From Blastocladiella emersonii ATCC 22665 (taxonomy: Eukaryota; Blastocladiomycota; Blastocladiomycetes; Blastocladiales; Blastocladiaceae): a stretch of 64,000 nucleotides of DNA. Under the pieces are notes generated by a model. It saw nothing but the letters and a program-made list of their open reading frames with translations. It was not told the DNA's origin and searched no databases. Numbering within the stretch: the stretch's first letter is position 1; each line of letters opens with the position of its first letter. The position numbers and the translations under genes were made by a program. This document shows positions 18,386 to 25,510 of the stretch, one piece after another. Location: assembly GCA_025594325.1 (NCBI GenBank), contig JANHCV010000012.1, positions 310,001 through 374,000 on the forward strand. Direction: 5' to 3'.

Positions 18386-20101
18386 ATGGGCCGAAGAACA
18401 GTACCAGATCTACTTGCAAGAGTGACCAAGGCAACTGGTGGGCGCATCACGGCAGAGCGCCTTGTAGGGCAGAAGATCAAGGCGACCATTGACGGCCGCG
18501 AGTACACGTTCCCCAATGCCAAAGAGCTCCTCGACGTCTGGGTGCCTTACATCCTTGCCTTTGACTACAAGGTGACGCCCGAGAGCTATGCCAACGACTT
18601 TGACCGCAAAAGAGGCGACTCGCTGTTCTACCTCAAGCACCAGGACAGCGTCACTGGGTACGAGGTCAAGGACCTCCAGGAGCACGTCCGAGATACGCTT
18701 AAAGCGTGGGAAGAGCACCAGGCAACGGGCAAGGTTACTCGAGTCCCAGTCGCTCCACCAGCGGCAAGTCCTGGACCAGAGCCCCCCGAGTCAGCCACGG
18801 ACAGCGACAGGGGTAGCAGCGAAGAGGAACGCGACGAGCTGGCAGAAGAGATCTCGCGAGCCCTGGACGTCATTGACGAGGACGCTGTACCAGACCACTT
18901 GCTCCCCGTGCCTGTCCGGCCAGTCATGCCCGAGCAGTACCCAGTTGAGGCTGGCGACTACGTTGGCCAAGACATTGACGAGTACGGCGCCATGATCCCT
19001 GGCTGGTAACTGATCCAGAACGACAATGACGGCGGCAACGACCTCCCACCACGACTTGATGACGGCACACGCGACATTGTGGTCATGCCACCAAGCTATG
19101 CCCCTGACGTGGCACAGCGACCAAGCGTGTACAACGAGGGTCACGTCCACCCGGCCATGGACGAGGCACGCATGATTGAGGGCTCCAAGGACTTGCAGGT
19201 CTACAACCCCGAGCGGGCGCTGATGACCACGGACGACATGGAAGTCGACGTCGTCCAGAACTTTCAACAGTTCAACCAGTTCGTCTACAACAGCTACACG
19301 CAGCAGGACACCCAGAACATTGACATGCGGCAGTTCATCACCCAGTATGAGAACAACTACTACGAGCAGAACGTGGACATGCGGCAGCAGATCCTGGTCC
19401 AGTACAACAATGACCCAAACGTCATGGCCGCGCTTGAGCTCATTGCCTCGCAGTTTGCTGGGTCCCAGGTCATGCAGTACCAGGCGTACCAGGCGCTCAT
19501 TGATCAGACGGCGGCCGCTCAGGGACTGGCCATGGACTCGTTTGCCAACCTCGCGTCCAGGATCGTGGACACGCTCTGAGCCGAACGCAACGACTTTGTC
19601 CGCCAGATCGACGCTGGCAATCGCGCGATTGTGTCCGAGATTGCCACGGGCATGTCCTCGGCGCTCAGCAACCAGCAGGTGCTCATGAACCAGCTCGCAA
19701 GCGGCGTCCAGGGCGCGATCCAAGGGCAGACCCAGAGCAACGAGGCCATGACCAAGACGCTCCAAGACCTTGGGTCCAAGCTGGACACTATTCCTGCACC
19801 CCAAGTCGTTGTCCAGCCTGCTGACACGAGCAGCCTCGAGGCCATGATCAGGGAGCTCGCCGCGCAAAACAATTCCGGTGGTACTTCTAAGAAGACCGAC
19901 ATGCTCCTCGAACAGATCCTCAAGCAACTGGGCTACAAGAAGCCGACCGACGCGAAGCTGTTCACGGACAAGCGGGCAGCGGGTAGCGGGCTGACGGCGC
20001 CCAAGATCCAGCGTCACCAGAAGATCCCTGAGCGGCCCGTCAAGCAGGTCCGCGAGACCCCAAAGCGCAGCGGCATTGTCTTTGACCTTGGCTGGGACTG
20101 A
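18386..20101 (+). CDS. Viral structural or scaffold protein; two in-frame stops
   Basis: A single frame of 572 codons from ATG 18386 to TGA 20101, broken by TAA at codon 208 (19007-19009) and TGA at codon 398 (19577-19579); composition continues smoothly across both. The first part is a compact domain of about 125 residues, then an acidic linker (SEEERDELAEEISRALDVIDED). The second is Gln/Tyr/Asn-rich with repeated DMRQ segments (NIDMRQFITQYENNYYEQ). The third is coiled-coil-like and ends in a basic tail (KIPERPVKQVRETPKR). Position directly before the packaging ATPase and the elongated, low-complexity design suggest a scaffold or virion-core protein. I do not recognise a family. Confidence 0.6.
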
Positions 20102-20106
20102 CGCCC

Positions 20107-20127
20107 TTTTTTGTTTGCAGTCTTTAA
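20107..20127 (+). promoter_or_regulatory. Viral leader motif upstream of the packaging ATPase
   Basis: T6, then GTTTGCAG, then TCTTTAAATG with the ATG inside. The TAAATG arrangement is the one known from poxvirus late promoters. TTTGCAG would also serve as a 3' splice site, an alternative reading. Confidence 0.5.
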
Positions 20128-20925
20128 ATGTACGACATTGTTGCCATTGACAACGGCTTTACACGCAACGACGATGGCGAGCCGCTGCCAATCCCCAAGC
20201 ACCCATTTACCATGAACGTCATTGGCGCCAAGGGTCAGGGCAAGTCAACGCTGATCGCGAACATGGTCTGCTTCCCGCACTTTTACAAGGGCCAGTTCGA
20301 CAACATCTGGGTGTTCAACCCAACATTCCACGCCAACGACAAGTACGAGTACATTGCCAGTCAACCGATCCTGCGACCGCCCAAGAAGGAGCGCAACGTG
20401 CTGGACCCCCAGGAGCGCGACCCGGACCGGCTCAAGATCAAGCCAAGCTGCATTGTCACAGACCCCGAGCAGTTCATCCCAACCCTGCTCAAGATGCGCC
20501 AAGACCTGACCAAGACGTTTGAAGAGTCTGGCAAGAAGGCGCTCCAGGACCAGCTGCTGATCATCGACAACGTGCTCGGGCTCAAGCTCCTGAGCCACAA
20601 GACGCTGACCAACTTTCTGTGCAACTCGCGGCACTTAAAGATCAGCTGCATCATTGGCGTCCAGCGGTGGTGTGCCCTGCCCAAGACTCTGCGTATCAAC
20701 TGCTTGTACAGCGTCGTCTACCCAATCTACGACAAGACTGAGGTCCAGACGCTGCACAAGGAGATTGGGTCGCAGTTCGACCTCAAGGAGTTTGAGGCCA
20801 TCATCGAACAGCTCTTTGACACGCGTACTGGCAACACAAAGCGACGCTTCCTGGGCGTCAACAACCAGAACCCGCCCAAGTACCGGCTCGTAGACAGCTT
20901 CAGCGAGTGGATCGTGAAGGGATAG
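20128..20925 (+). CDS. FtsK/HerA (A32-like) DNA-packaging ATPase
   Basis: 265 residues, intact. Walker A is GAKGQGKS at residues 33-40 after a beta-strand (FTMNVI), and Walker B is LLIIDN at 143-148 with a hydrophobic strand before the acidic residue. A further strand ending in GVQR (near 179) fits the polar sensor position of the family. Members pump viral DNA into preformed capsids and are a hallmark of Polintons, PLVs, virophages and nucleocytoplasmic large DNA viruses. It is 26 bp after the structural gene and 40 bp before the capsid gene, in the standard morphogenesis order. Confidence 0.94.
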   Translation: MYDIVAIDNGFTRNDDGEPLPIPKHPFTMNVIGAKGQGKSTLIANMVCFPHFYKGQFDNIWVFNPTFHANDKYEYIASQPILRPPKKERNVLDPQERDPDRLKIKPSCIVTDPEQFIPTLLKMRQDLTKTFEESGKKALQDQLLIIDNVLGLKLLSHKTLTNFLCNSRHLKISCIIGVQRWCALPKTLRINCLYSVVYPIYDKTEVQTLHKEIGSQFDLKEFEAIIEQLFDTRTGNTKRRFLGVNNQNPPKYRLVDSFSEWIVKG

Positions 20926-20933
20926 ACCGCCGA

Positions 20934-20965
20934 CTTTTTTTTGTTGCAGTGTTCTAAACCAAACC
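20934..20965 (+). promoter_or_regulatory. Viral leader motif upstream of the major capsid gene
   Basis: T8, then GTTGCAG, then GTTCTAAACC, ending at the ATG at 20966. Same T-tract, TTG and TAAAC order as before the recombinase and the 88-residue gene. Confidence 0.5.
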
Positions 20966-22186
20966 ATGTCCAGTACCAACGCCCAGTTCTCGCAGGTCCT
21001 GTCCAAGACGCTCCCTCCCGAGATGTCGTTCACCCTGCCCAAGGAGTCTGTCTATGCCGAGCGCCAGACTGTCCAGTTCACGGCTCAGGGCGGCCCCGAG
21101 TTTGCTCCTGGCAACAGCATCAGCGTCCTGCTCCCGCCGCGCGACGACATGATGGACACGCACTGTACTTTCCTGCAGTTCTCAGCCAAGACCACGGACG
21201 CCAACGTCGCCTTCTGCAATGGTATCTTCAGCGTCATTGACTGCGTCCGCATCTACAGCGCGTCTGGTGCCCTACTCGAAGAGCTCCCGTACTACAACCT
21301 GCGTCAGCGCATTGAGGCCGACGTGACAGTCCCCCAGTACCTCAAGGACTCGTGTCTTGGCGTGGCACAGGGCTACTTTGCGTCCGGCGCCGACAAGTTT
21401 GCTGTCTTGTCTGGGCTGCACCGGTACATGCTGCCCATCAAGTCGGCCCTGCTGGCAAACCAGAAGCACCTCCCCATGAAGTACACAGGCGGTATCCGCG
21501 TCGAGTTCACCCTTGCGCCTGGCAGCGACGCTTGAGTGGTCAAGAACAATGCCATCCCGGGCTACACAGTCAAGGACGTCTGCATTGTCTCGGACCTGAT
21601 CAAGCTCAACGACCAGCAGATCGCGGTCATGGACGCGGCCTTCAAGAAGCAGGGGCTCAAGCTCTTTGGTACGACCTACAACCACCACTTCCTGAACTAC
21701 TCGGTGCCCAACTCAACGCTCAACGTCTCGGACCGCTCTGCCTCGCAAAAGGACATCCTGCTGTCGTTCCGCGACAATGCTGTGCTCAATGACAACTCCA
21801 AGGACTCGTTCCTTCGCGCCAAGACCATTACCACGTACCAGTTCAGCGTAGCCAGCCAACTCTTCCCTCAGCAACCTGTCCGCTGCGACGACTACGCGTC
21901 TGAGGCGTTTGTTGAGCTGACCAATGCCTTCCATGGCCACGTCATTGGCGCTGGCCTCACAGTTGACAAGTTCAACGCGCCGGCCGAGGGTACCTTTGTT
22001 GTTGGCCGTGACCTTGAGTCGAGTCGCACCGTGGTGAGTGGCGACAAGTCATGCAAGTCGCGGGCCGTGGACATGCAGGTGATCCTGACTTCAAGCGTGG
22101 CCCCAAACCAGCGCGTGGACGCCTTCATTGGCATCGACGTGGTCTACGAGTTCCTGCCGACTGGCGAGATCAACATCTACAAGTAA
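20966..22186 (+). CDS. Major capsid protein (double jelly-roll type); one in-frame stop
   Basis: A single frame of 407 codons with one TGA at codon 190 (21533-21535); the sequence on both sides is continuous in style and no frameshift is seen. The beta-rich composition, an early GNSISVLLPP strand, the LLEELPYYNLRQRIEADV segment and a C-terminal VDAFIGIDVVYEF strand fit the double jelly-roll capsid proteins of PLVs. It lies between the packaging ATPase and the penton-type protein, where the MCP is expected. In the family, trimers form the pseudo-hexameric capsomers of a T>20 icosahedron. At 406 residues it is shorter than most PLV capsid proteins, so the call rests partly on context. As it stands the stop would yield only the N-terminal half. 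Confidence 0.82.
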
Positions 22187-22195
22187 CGGCCCTGT

Positions 22196-22228
22196 CCTTT
22201 TTTTTCTTGCGTAGAGTTAAACCCCGCC
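22196..22228 (+). promoter_or_regulatory. Viral leader motif upstream of the 88-residue gene
   Basis: A T9-10 tract, CTTGCG, then AGAGTTAAACCCC before the ATG at 22229, the longest T-tract of the set. Confidence 0.5.
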
Positions 22229-22495
22229 ATGATCTTCTGCAACCTATGGACCAACTTTAGCAACGTGCTTGGCCAAGTCGGGTCCTTTGTCAACAAACAC
22301 ATGCCAACCGTGCTCAAGGGCGTCAAGACCGTGTCCAAGTTCTTTGAGCGGTCGCACAACCCCGCCGTGAGCTCCATTGCGCAGATGGTGACCAAGGGCG
22401 CCGACCTCGCCCAAGACATTCACACCTGGTACAACCGACCAACGAGCGAGATTTTTGAAGCAGACGCCGACGACACAGGCACGGCCGTACAATAA
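22229..22495 (+). CDS. Small virion-like protein, 88 residues
   Basis: Intact frame with its own viral leader between the two capsid genes. The sequence is amphipathic and helical in the first 60 residues (FSNVLGQVGSFVNKHMPTVLKGVKTVSKFF) and ends acidic. Size, position and a Gly/Lys-rich amphipathic N-terminus recall small membrane-active or cementing proteins of adenovirus-like virions (compare protein VI), but there is no sequence evidence for that identity. It is 18 bp from the minor capsid gene. Confidence 0.6.
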   Translation: MIFCNLWTNFSNVLGQVGSFVNKHMPTVLKGVKTVSKFFERSHNPAVSSIAQMVTKGADLAQDIHTWYNRPTSEIFEADADDTGTAVQ

Positions 22496-22513
22496 ATTGT
22501 TGTCTTTGTTTAA
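22494..22513 (+). promoter_or_regulatory. Viral leader motif upstream of the minor capsid gene
   Basis: AAATTGTTGTCTTTGTTTAA runs directly into ATG, giving TTTAAATG as at 20128. There is no AG here, which argues against the motif being merely a splice acceptor. It overlaps the stop of the preceding gene. Confidence 0.5.
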
Positions 22514-23257
22514 ATGTCCGAGTACAAGACGCTGACCATCTGCAGCCGCGACCTCAAGAACGGCATCCTGTACCTGCCACGACCCCTGTCCGTGCGCGGC
22601 GTCAAGGTCAACTCGGCGTACCTCTGCAACAGCTGGCACACGGTCAACTCCAAGGCCAACAAAGTGTACCTGACCCAGAGCCGAGGCGCGCTGACGTTCC
22701 CTGGCACCATCACAGTCCCCGACGGCAACTACACAGTCGATACGTTCACAGCCACGCTCAAGAGCCTGCTCAACAACGCGCCCTTGGCGTACCTCTGGCA
22801 GGGCACCTGGGACGTCCAGGTTGACTCGACTACCCAGAAGATGCGCCTGGCCAACGACACGGTCGACTTTACAATTGGAACAGGGACGGCGTCGCTGAAC
22901 GTCCACATGGGCTTTGTTGGAGCGTATGGCTACAGCAAGGTCCAGTACGCGTCGGCGCTGGTCAACATCTCGCCCATCAACCTGCTTCACATCTACTCGC
23001 GCAACCTGGGTACCTGGCTCGCAGACAACATGTACAGCGCTTACCCACAAGACAACGGCGTACTTTGTAGCATCCATGTCACGCAACCCTTTGGCAGCTG
23101 GTTTGAGCATCGACCACACATGGGTGACTACTTTCGCTTTGACGCGCAGGGACAGGCCCAGCAGATTGACTGTATTGACATTGACGTGGTAGACGAGAGC
23201 CTGCGCTCTGTTGACTTTCTCGGCCAACCCTTCTACGTCGAGCTTGCGTTCATCTGA
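22514..23257 (+). CDS. Minor capsid (penton) protein, single jelly roll
   Basis: 247 residues, intact. It has the signature layout of Polinton/PLV/virophage penton proteins: an N-terminal strand region with a Trp/Asn-rich segment (NSWHTVNSKANKVYL), then TITVPDGNYTVDTFTATLKSLLN (the PxGxY turn followed by a helix), and a C-terminal IDIDVVDESLRSVDFLGQPFYVELAF strand pair that matches the family's closing pattern. Pentamers occupy the vertices of the capsid. It directly follows the capsid gene and its 88-residue neighbour. Confidence 0.86.
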   Translation: MSEYKTLTICSRDLKNGILYLPRPLSVRGVKVNSAYLCNSWHTVNSKANKVYLTQSRGALTFPGTITVPDGNYTVDTFTATLKSLLNNAPLAYLWQGTWDVQVDSTTQKMRLANDTVDFTIGTGTASLNVHMGFVGAYGYSKVQYASALVNISPINLLHIYSRNLGTWLADNMYSAYPQDNGVLCSIHVTQPFGSWFEHRPHMGDYFRFDAQGQAQQIDCIDIDVVDESLRSVDFLGQPFYVELAFI

Positions 23258-23261
23258 CGTT

Positions 23262-23288
23262 GACTTTTATTGTTGTCTTACTGTAAAC
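23262..23288 (+). promoter_or_regulatory. Viral leader motif upstream of the 33-residue gene
   Basis: ACTTTTATTGTTGTCTTACTG then TAAAC directly before the ATG at 23289. The motif is the main argument that this tiny frame is a gene. Confidence 0.5.
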
Positions 23289-23390
23289 ATGATCCTCGAG
23301 ACGCTCCTTGTTGCGACCAACGCCCTGATCCTCGTAGCCAACCTGGCCATTGTCGGGTACACAAGCAAAGTATTCCGCGTTGTAGAGTAA
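23289..23390 (+). CDS. 33-residue single-pass membrane peptide
   Basis: A very short gene: 33 codons and TAA. The product is almost one transmembrane helix (LLVATNALILVANLAIVGY) with a short basic end (TSKVFRVVE). It is preceded by a full viral leader and sits in line after the minor capsid gene. Small hydrophobic proteins occur in many PLVs and virophages, where some may act in membrane association or lysis. Function unknown. Confidence 0.55.
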   Translation: MILETLLVATNALILVANLAIVGYTSKVFRVVE

Positions 23391-23444
23391 GCAACAACAT
23401 GTGCTTTAAATTCTTTCTGCAAAGGCATAGTAAGACACAGGACA

Positions 23445-23729
23445 ATGAATACTGGCTCTACTGCATCAACGCCCCGCGCACCTTCCACGAGCATCCCTTG
23501 GACTGGCCGTCTGGGCCCCCAGTCAACAGCCAACTACACGGCCATCCGCGACGTGGCCCTGCCAGGTGCCAAGGTTGTGTACACTGTCTGCTTTGAATAG
23601 ATCCTTCAAGTTAACTTGGTTAGCTACCTTGAAGCCTTTACTGGTCGCTCTCAGACTACCCGCCGGTATGTGTACTTGTGCCCGCAGCATGGGTACACAA
23701 CTTGGGCCCACAGCAGCTCATTGTCGTAG
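23445..23729 (+). CDS. Short viral gene with one in-frame TAG
   Basis: From ATG 23445 (MNTGSTASTP) the frame runs 51 codons to a TAG (23598-23600), then stays open with good composition (VNLVSYLEAFTGRSQTTRRYVYL) to a second TAG at 23727-23729. If the first stop is a point change, the product had about 93 residues. It belongs in orientation and position to the capsid module, but its leader is less clear (GCTTTAAATTCTTTCTGC 40 bp upstream). No family recognised. Confidence 0.45.
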
Positions 23730-24034
23730 ACCCAGCTGGGAGCATCGTAGTGATCGCACGGCGGCTTGGGCAGGGGAACAATCTCTTTGATACAGCCTCG
23801 CATGGTTACAGTAGTCCAACAAAGTTTAATTCAACAAACGCGTTCAACACACCTGGCATGACGTAGCAACGGGACACACTACGGCAATGACATAAAGTAG
23901 AAATAAGGGGTGCTCCGCCCTGTCCAGGAAGCGTTGGCCAAGCGCCTCCCAGACTGCTCCATGCTGGAGGTCTCCTTTCATGGTGGCCAGCCACTAATCA
24001 GAGTTCCAACACGGAGCAGGCATCATTGCTAATA

Positions 24035-24200
24035 CTCATCGAACCACACAGCGCCAACACACCCAAAAGCCTGTGGAATACTGTTGGTATCCCACAGTGA
24101 CTCATCGAACCACACAGCGCCAACACACCCAAAAGACTGTGGAAGACCGTTGGTATCCCACAGAGACTCATCGAACCACACAGCGCCAACACACCCAAAA
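24035..24200 (+). repeat. 66 bp tandem repeat, about 2.5 copies
   Basis: CTCATCGAACCACACAGCGC starts at 24035, 24101 and 24167. Each full unit contains an imperfect hairpin, CTGTGGAATAC...GTATCCCACAG. Confidence 0.9.
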
Positions 24201-24223
24201 GAGAGAGAGAGAGAGAGAGAGAG
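24201..24223 (+). repeat. AG dinucleotide microsatellite
   Basis: An uninterrupted GA/AG run of about 23 bp follows the third 66 bp unit. Confidence 0.9.
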
Positions 24224-24711
24224 GAATGGATCAAAGAGCACTGCATGGGTAGCTAATCCAAGCAGCATCCATGATCCAGACCAAGACAGGAGTCAACCAA
24301 GTCTATTGCTGTGCACAAGCAGATAGCCCTGTAAAACTCAAGCCAAAGGAATAGGGAAGTGGCCACCCACAATGTTGGCCATGCACCCATACCAGAAGCC
24401 TACTGCAAGCATTGGGCGCATTGCAAAGATGGCCTATACACTTGGAGCAGGGCTTGAGGCAGTGAATCTGTGACATGGCTTTCATAGTGAGTGGCAAAGA
24501 GCAGTTCTCAGGGCGGGGGGAGCGGGGGGTTCTTATAGGGCCAGGGTTAGCGAAAAATCCCTCACAGGGCCCTGATCTGGCACCCCCGACCCGACCCCTG
24601 ATCTGACCCCCGCCTGACCCCGTCACCTGACCCAGTCACCTGACCCCGCCTGACCCCCACCTGACCTGGCTGCCCTGACCCTCCATGACCTGGCACCCCC
24701 AACCACGGACG

Positions 24712-25427
24712 GACCCGCCGTCCCCGCCCGCTCCATCAAACCGTTTGCTGTAAGCCATGGACGGGACTGGACGGGACTGTCCATTGAAACTCGCTCGGGG
24801 TAAGCCATGGACGGGACTGGACGGGACTGAAGGGGGTCTTTGACCTCTCCAGACTCGAAAGGGGGGGGGAAGTTGTCACTCGAGTGGTCACTTCCCCCCC
24901 CTTTCCCTGCTAACTTTTCAAAACACCCCCTTAGTGACGTCCTGACGTCCACTGCTTAGCCCGAGCGAGTTTTCAATGGACAGTCCCGTCCAGTCCCGTC
25001 TATGGCTTACGGCGAACGGTTCAAAGGTGGTGGCCACGATGAGCCATCCGGGGCTGGTCGCCGACCTGGGTCGCCGCTCGCGTTCTTGGACCAGTCGCCG
25101 ACCTCTCGTGGAATTATTCCGAGAGCCTTCAAGGGCCTATTGCCGCGACCAAGTCGCCGACCAAGTCGTAGAGTGACTCCGTGGTCGCGTCGCCGCGCCG
25201 TTCATGTGCACGTGATCCACGTGACCCGCCCGCCGCCGCCCGCCCGCCCACCTGCTTCGGCCTTCGGCCTCCGATCCGGGTGGCGAAATCCCTAAGGATA
25301 TCGCTATATTCATTATGAGTCACTCGGGGTAAGCAATGAGATATCACGTGGGTTAGCCCGGGTGGATAGAGTCCAGAGGCGAAGTCCCTAAGGGCAGCTG
25401 CGTGCCGTATCCCTATAGGGATACGGC
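24712..25427 (-). repeat. Right terminal inverted repeat
   Basis: Reverse complement of 8834-9602. The inner ~590 bp appears near-identical to the left copy, so open frames in the two copies translate identically over long stretches. The outer part is about 50 bp shorter because it has one TGCTTACCCC-type unit instead of three. Near-identity implies recent insertion or ongoing copy conversion. Confidence 0.92.
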
Positions 25428-25429
25428 AC
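25402..25429. repeat. Perfect 28 bp palindrome at the right end of the element
   Basis: The same palindrome as at 8833-8858, symmetrical out to GTGCC...GGCAC. Host-like sequence begins directly after it (TCACTCTCTG). Confidence 0.9.
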
Positions 25430-25510
25430 CTCACTCTCTGACTTTCTGCTTTTCTTGACGCAAAGAGTGCGGGGCTTTGCCCAAGCTATAGGCGCTGCGA
25501 TTTCGTTTTG

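Larger units (their letters stand above)
23730..24711. other. Non-coding segment between the last viral gene and the right TIR
   Basis: No convincing gene. The segment is visibly richer in A/T than the viral genes up to about 24500. It holds a 66 bp tandem repeat, an AG microsatellite and a CCTGACCCC-type low-complexity patch at 24565-24690. A minus-strand frame at 24485-24303 (61 codons, Cys-rich) is possible but unsupported. It may be material captured by the element. Confidence 0.5.
8834..25427. mobile_element. Endogenous Polinton-like virus (PLV)
   Basis: A 16.6 kb element with terminal inverted repeats and a self-contained viral gene set: SF3 helicase, putative tyrosine recombinase, rve integrase, fibre-like protein, A32/FtsK-type packaging ATPase, double-jelly-roll-type major capsid protein and penton-type minor capsid protein, plus small virion-like genes. 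The ATPase-MCP-minor capsid order and the length are typical of Polinton-like viruses and virophages. Absence of a type-B DNA polymerase separates it from canonical Mavericks/Polintons, and absence of a recognisable cysteine protease argues against a typical virophage. The copy is not fully functional as it stands because four genes contain in-frame stops. The assignment rests on motif recognition and gene order. Confidence 0.9.

Noticed and set aside
9679-23729. Alternative genetic code (TGA read as an amino acid) to explain the in-frame stops
   Set aside because: Several viral and host genes end in genuine TGA stops, and TAA and TAG also appear in frame, so reassignment does not fit.
24303-24485. 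61-codon Cys-rich minus-strand frame inside the element
   Set aside because: No leader motif, different base composition from viral genes and no recognisable family.
8820-25440. Target-site duplication around the element
   Set aside because: The bases flanking the palindromes (GGTATT on the left, CTCACT or ACCTCA on the right) do not match.
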